This document shows, piece by piece, positions 5,748 through 9,966 of a stretch of DNA of 9,966 nucleotides. Each line of letters starts with the position of its first letter. Position 1 is the stretch's first letter. Location: contig CAIXDY010000167.1 in assembly GCA_903918325.1 (NCBI GenBank), positions 1-9,966 of the forward strand, written 5' to 3'. The notes below the pieces were generated by a model. That model was not told where the DNA came from and did not search any database. It saw only the letters and a program-made list of their open reading frames with translations. The translations under genes were made by a program, and so were the position numbers. This DNA comes from an uncultured Actinomycetes bacterium. GTDB taxonomy: Bacteria; Actinomycetota; Actinomycetes; Nanopelagicales; Nanopelagicaceae.

Positions 5748-8700
5748 GTGTATTTGAAGAGTATGACCCTCAAGGGCTTTAAGTCCTTTGCTTCGGCTAC
5801 CACTTTGCGCTTAGAGCCTGGAATCACATGCGTGGTTGGCCCTAACGGTTCCGGTAAATCAAATGTGGTGGATGCGCTGACATGGGTTATGGGTGAACAG
5901 GGCGCTAAATCTCTTCGTGGGGGAAAAATGGAAGATGTTATTTTCGCTGGTACCAGTGGTCGCGCACCACTTGGCCGCGCAGAAGTATCACTAACAATTG
6001 ATAACACCGATGGTGCGCTGCCAATTGACTACACCGAAGTAACTATTTCACGCATTCTTTTCCGTAATGGGCAATCGGAATATCAAATAAATGGCGAAGC
6101 ATCACGCTTACTTGATATTCAAGAATTACTTAGCGATTCGGGTATTGGCCGCGAAATGCACGTCATTGTTGGTCAAGGTCAACTCGATGCAATTTTGATG
6201 GCGACTCCTGAAGAACGTCGTGGTTTTATTGAAGAAGCAGCTGGCGTATTGAAGCATCGCAAGCGTAAGGAAAAAGCGCTGCGCAAACTTGATTCAATGC
6301 AGACAAATTTAGCGCGCGTACAAGATTTAACAGTTGAACTTCGCCGTCAACTTCGTCCACTTGGTAAGCAAGCCGAAGTTGCTAAGAAAGCCGCCACGAT
6401 TCAAGCTGACTTGCGCGATGCAAAGCTTCGTTTATTAGCCGATGATTTTATTTCGATGTCGCGGACTTTAGATGCTGAAGTCGCGGATGAGACTTCACTT
6501 CGGGAAAAACGTGCACTAGTTGATAGCGAACTTGAAGTAATCCGAAATCGTGAAATTGCTCTTGATGCCCAATCCGCTCAAGAGACTCCACTTCTTGTGC
6601 AAGCGCAAGAAACGTATTATCAATTAAATTCACTTCGCGAAAAATTCCGCGGAACGCAAAGCCTTGCGCAGGAACGATCACGTTTTCTCAACGAAGAGGC
6701 TGAAGAAGCACGATCTGCAGGTCGCGATCCTGAAGCTCTTGAAAAAGAAGCTCTCGGTTTGCGTCAAGAAGAAAGTGAATTACGAAATAATATTAACCAG
6801 ACGCAACGTGCGCTTACAGAAGCAACTTCGGCGCTTGCTGCAGCAGAACACGAATTAAAATCTGATGAAGATAAAATCGCCGCAGCAATGCGTGCAATTG
6901 CCGATGCGCGCGAAGGTACGGCGCGACAAGAGGGCCATATCAAATCTTTGCAAGCGCGCCTTGAAGCTATTGCTGAAGAAATAGCCCGTTTAACTAAAGC
7001 GCGTGACGATGCACAAAATCGCGCGGATCTTGCTTCGCGCGAATACGCATCATTTGAACTCGAGATTGCCAGTGCCGATTCTGGGGAATTAGGCCTTGAT
7101 TCCGCTTTTGAATCGGCAAAAACTGCTTTGGCAACGTCGACAACAAAATTAGCCGCGTTAGTTGATGCCGAACGCGCCGCCGATCGCGAACGCAATGCAG
7201 TGGAATCAAAGATAGAAGCCATGAAGTTGACTTCACAAAACCGTGACGGTGCTTCAGCCCTTATCCGTGATTCACGCGGAGTTCATATTCTGGGTTCAGT
7301 TGCCTCCCTTATTGAAATCGATAGTGGTTGGGAATCAGCTGCCGCTGCAGCACTTGGCACCTTGGCTGATGCCATCGTGGTGCAGGATTTATCTTCAGCG
7401 GTCACAGCACTAACAACAATGCGCGATCACAACTTGGGTCAAGCCGACGTTTTGGTGTACGAATCCGGTAGCGCCACAAATACAAATATTCCGTCTGGAC
7501 TTAATCCAATTTCATCACATATTCGTTCTAGTTCTATTTCAGAACTTCTTGCCCACTTATTAGCATCGACTGTAGTTGCTGAAAATGCTCGCGAAGCCGA
7601 AGCAATTTTACGATCACATCCATCAGTAACCGTTGTTACTCGTGATGGCGATGTTGTTGCTCGCGGTCGCGCACGCGGTGGCTCAAAATCTTCAGCCTCA
7701 CTTATTGAAATTAAGGCACTCATCGAATCACTTGAAGTAAAGCTCAATGAAATTACGCATACATGTGATCGACTAAAATTTGAAATTTCAACAGCCACGT
7801 CTGAAGTTGCCGATCGTCATAGTGCTTTTGATTTAGTTTTAGCAAAACTCAATGAATCTGATGCCCGCATCGCCGCAATCACCGAGCAGTTGGCAGTTTC
7901 TGGACAGAATATGAAATCTGCTTTAGCCGAAGTAGAACGACTCAATGTATCGATATCTGAGGCAAGTGCGGCTAAGAACCGTGATGAAGGCGAGCTAGTA
8001 ATTGCACAAAATCAATTACACCAGCAAGGTGTAGTACCAGAACCAGATCACACTTTTACTGAAAAACTACGAAATGCAGTCTCACTTGCACGCACAACCG
8101 AAGTAGAAGCACGCCTTGCAGTGCGAACAACTGAAGAACGCGTTGATTCAATTGCAGCTCGGGCTAAAGCCCTTGAAGATGGGGCGCGCAATGAACGTGA
8201 AGCATCTGAACGCGCGATTATTCGCCGTGGTGCGCGAGCACGTGCAGCGGTTATTTCACAAGCAATCGCGGAATCGGCTTACGAAGTTCTTATACATATT
8301 GAACGATCTATTGCTAAAGCGGCAACCGAACGTGGCCGTTTAGAGGAATCACGTGCAGCACGCGACGGTGAAACTTTGACGGTGCGAACTCGGGGTCGTG
8401 AACTCAGCGCCGAACTTGAGCAATTGACCTCAAGTGTTCACAAAGATGAGATTGCTCGTGCTGAACAACGTATGCGTATACAGGCGCTAGAAGATAAAAC
8501 CGTGGAAGAGTTCGGAATTGATACCCAGACATTGGTTGCTGAATACGGACCTGAAAATGACGTTCCAACGTTTTTTGAAAATGAAGCTGGCGAAATTGTC
8601 ACAACTGAATTAATTCCTTACCGACGCGACCAACAGGAAAAGCGTTTAGCTTCGGCCGAGCGCTCCCTGAACTTGCTGGGCAAAATCAATCCGCTGGCAC

Positions 8701-9284
8701 TTGAAGAGTTTTCATCGCTGGAAGAGCGATTGAAGTTCCTGGCTGAACAACTTGAAGATTTGAAGAACACTAAGAAAGATTTGCTCGATATCATCAAAGA
8801 AGTCGATGATCGCGTTCAATCCATTTTCATGGAGGCTTTTGAAGAAACCTCCAAGCACTTCGAAGATATTTTTTCTCGCTTATTCCCTGGTGGTGATGGG
8901 CGTTTAATTTTGACTGATCCAGATAATCCACTTATTAGTGGCGTAGATGTTGAAGCTCGTCCGCCAGGAAAGCGCATCAAGCGACTCTCACTTCTTTCGG
9001 GTGGAGAAAAATCTTTGACCGCTGTTGCAATGTTAGTTGCCATCTTTAAAGCCCGCCCAAGTCCGTTCTATGTACTGGATGAAGTTGAGGCAGCCCTTGA
9101 TGATGTAAACCTGGGACGTTTGCTTGTAATTTTGGAAGAGCTTCGTGCAAGTTCACAGCTCATTATTATTACGCACCAAAAGCGCACCATGGAGATCGCC
9201 GATGCGCTGTATGGCGTAACTATGCGGGGCGATGGTGTGACTGAAGTTATTTCTCAACGTTTGCGCGAATCTGACGCAAGTTAA
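5748..9284 (+). CDS. smc: Chromosome segregation protein SMC
   Basis: Smc dimers with ScpA/ScpB form the loop-extruding complex that organises and separates the nucleoid; neither partner is in this window. The 1178-residue protein is full length. The N-terminal ABC head has Walker A GPNGSGKSN (31-39) and the Q-loop segment VGQGQ (141-145). A coiled coil follows, then the hinge (about 510-650) with G-G-S at 644-646, and a second coiled coil. The C-terminal head has signature LSLLSGGEKS (1080-1089), Walker B with D1111 and catalytic E1112, and the D-loop L-D-D (1117-1119). All ATPase residues are intact. The start is GTG, giving M-Y-L-K-S-M-T-L-K-G-F-K-S-F, typical of actinobacterial Smc. A weak ATAGGT lies about 8 bases upstream. 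The 40-base gap after rnc contains TANNNT boxes at 5705-5710 and 5736-5741, but neither has a matching -35, so a separate promoter is uncertain. Confidence 0.97.
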   Translation: MYLKSMTLKGFKSFASATTLRLEPGITCVVGPNGSGKSNVVDALTWVMGEQGAKSLRGGKMEDVIFAGTSGRAPLGRAEVSLTIDNTDGALPIDYTEVTISRILFRNGQSEYQINGEASRLLDIQELLSDSGIGREMHVIVGQGQLDAILMATPEERRGFIEEAAGVLKHRKRKEKALRKLDSMQTNLARVQDLTVELRRQLRPLGKQAEVAKKAATIQADLRDAKLRLLADDFISMSRTLDAEVADETSLREKRALVDSELEVIRNREIALDAQSAQETPLLVQAQETYYQLNSLREKFRGTQSLAQERSRFLNEEAEEARSAGRDPEALEKEALGLRQEESELRNNINQTQRALTEATSALAAAEHELKSDEDKIAAAMRAIADAREGTARQEGHIKSLQARLEAIAEEIARLTKARDDAQNRADLASREYASFELEIASADSGELGLDSAFESAKTALATSTTKLAALVDAERAADRERNAVESKIEAMKLTSQNRDGASALIRDSRGVHILGSVASLIEIDSGWESAAAAALGTLADAIVVQDLSSAVTALTTMRDHNLGQADVLVYESGSATNTNIPSGLNPISSHIRSSSISELLAHLLASTVVAENAREAEAILRSHPSVTVVTRDGDVVARGRARGGSKSSASLIEIKALIESLEVKLNEITHTCDRLKFEISTATSEVADRHSAFDLVLAKLNESDARIAAITEQLAVSGQNMKSALAEVERLNVSISEASAAKNRDEGELVIAQNQLHQQGVVPEPDHTFTEKLRNAVSLARTTEVEARLAVRTTEERVDSIAARAKALEDGARNEREASERAIIRRGARARAAVISQAIAESAYEVLIHIERSIAKAATERGRLEESRAARDGETLTVRTRGRELSAELEQLTSSVHKDEIARAEQRMRIQALEDKTVEEFGIDTQTLVAEYGPENDVPTFFENEAGEIVTTELIPYRRDQQEKRLASAERSLNLLGKINPLALEEFSSLEERLKFLAEQLEDLKNTKKDLLDIIKEVDDRVQSIFMEAFEETSKHFEDIFSRLFPGGDGRLILTDPDNPLISGVDVEARPPGKRIKRLSLLSGGEKSLTAVAMLVAIFKARPSPFYVLDEVEAALDDVNLGRLLVILEELRASSQLIIITHQKRTMEIADALYGVTMRGDGVTEVISQRLRESDAS

Positions 9285-9290
9285 TCTCGC

Positions 9291-9966
9291 ATGGGATTAT
9301 TTAGTAAATTCATTGCCAAGATAAAGGGCACTAATGATTTCGCACCTGCAGACTGGAAAGAGTTAGAAGAAGAGCTTTTACTCTCAGATTTGGGTCCAAC
9401 GTTAACCCGTGGATTTCTCGAGCAAGCCCGCACAGTCAAAAGTGAAAATGCCCAAGCGGCGTTAGAACAGATTTTGACATCGAACCTTTCAACAAAAATC
9501 CGAAACCCCATCACAAATCCCAGTGGGACAACGGTGGTAATGGTTGTTGGAGTCAACGGAACTGGAAAAACTACAAGCGTTGCTAAATTGGCCGCGCTCG
9601 TTAAGAAATCTGGAAAAAGCGTTGTAATGGCCGCTGGTGACACTTTCCGTGCTGCTGCTGTTGAGCAATTGCAAACGTGGGGTGCGCGAATCGGAGTTGA
9701 AGTTATTTCTGGTAAAGCAAATGGAGATCCTGCTTCGGTAGCTTTCGATGCAGCAAAACGCGCACAAGAGTTAGCGGCTGATTACTTAATTATTGATACG
9801 GCCGGCCGATTGCACAATAAAAATGACTTAATGGCCGAATTAGAAAAAGTGAAACGCGTCGTAGAAAAGGTTTTCCCAATCAATGAAGTCCTTTTAGTTT
9901 TCGATGCGACAAGAGGGCAAAATGGAATTCAACAAGCAAAAATCTTTACCGAAGCTGTCAATGTAA
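9291..9966 (+). CDS. ftsY: Signal recognition particle receptor FtsY (partial, 3' end cut by window)
   Basis: FtsY is the membrane-associated GTPase that receives ribosomes bound to the signal recognition particle and delivers them to the Sec translocon. The first 225 residues are present. They hold the helical N domain (about 1-75) and most of the G domain, with G1 GVNGTGKTT (87-95), DTFRAAAVEQL (117-127) and G3 DTAGRL (169-174). The segment F-D-A-T-R-G-Q-N near 204-211 is typical of FtsY rather than Ffh. The T-K-x-D (G4) motif would lie just past the edge. The start M-G-L-F-S-K-F-I-A-K leads directly into the N domain, so the long acidic A domain seen in many FtsY proteins, including many actinobacterial ones, is absent. 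The ATG lies six bases after the smc stop with no clear Shine-Dalgarno, which suggests coupling to smc. Confidence 0.95.
   Translation, partial: MGLFSKFIAKIKGTNDFAPADWKELEEELLLSDLGPTLTRGFLEQARTVKSENAQAALEQILTSNLSTKIRNPITNPSGTTVVMVVGVNGTGKTTSVAKLAALVKKSGKSVVMAAGDTFRAAAVEQLQTWGARIGVEVISGKANGDPASVAFDAAKRAQELAADYLIIDTAGRLHNKNDLMAELEKVKRVVEKVFPINEVLLVFDATRGQNGIQQAKIFTEAVNV

Noticed and set aside
6764..7222. 152-codon leftward open frame inside smc
   Set aside because: It is antisense to the alanine-rich and glutamate-rich coiled coil of smc. The product is a low-complexity Ala/Ser-rich string, with no family resemblance or ribosome binding site.

Overview
The window looks like a piece of chromosome from a streamlined, fairly AT-rich actinobacterium. 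Base composition is about mid-40s % GC judged by eye on sample lines. The proteins read as actinobacterial: an Smc starting MYLKSMTLKGFKSFASATTL, a SepIVA-type coiled-coil gene beside coaD, and the order recG-rsmD-coaD-sepIVA-DUF177-rpmF-rnc-smc-ftsY. Low GC, short intergenic gaps and apparently missing neighbours would fit freshwater planktonic groups such as Nanopelagicales (acI). That placement is an inference, not something the sequence proves.

Layout. Positions 1-64 hold the last codons of a rightward gene, probably thiL. It converges on rpmB (ribosomal protein L28, leftward, 75-260) with a 10-base gap. The rpmB terminator hairpin lies inside the thiL coding end. A gap of about 175 bases (261-436) separates rpmB from the rightward genes. 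It carries a good leftward promoter for rpmB and a perfect 6+6 inverted repeat nearer recG. I found no convincing rightward promoter there.

From 437 to the right edge every gene is rightward and tightly packed: recG (DNA branch-migration helicase), rsmD (16S rRNA methyltransferase), coaD (coenzyme A synthesis), a sepIVA-like septation gene, a DUF177/YceD gene, rpmF (ribosomal protein L32), rnc (RNase III), smc (chromosome condensation) and ftsY (signal recognition particle receptor, cut by the edge). Gaps are 4-40 bases, except 89 bases before rpmF, which holds two small hairpins. The run is probably one long operon or a few overlapping transcription units. It joins ribosome synthesis and RNA processing (rsmD, rpmF, rnc, DUF177), chromosome upkeep (recG, smc), cell division (sepIVA-like), cofactor supply (coaD) and membrane protein targeting (ftsY).

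All complete genes appear intact, and the two edge genes are cut only by the window. I saw no tRNA or rRNA, mobile element, CRISPR array, phage gene or defence island. This is a conserved housekeeping region. The points worth a second look are small: the terminator in a convergent coding end, genes missing from their usual slots, starts lacking Shine-Dalgarno sequences, and an FtsY without its acidic N-terminal domain. I found no evidence of an undescribed system.
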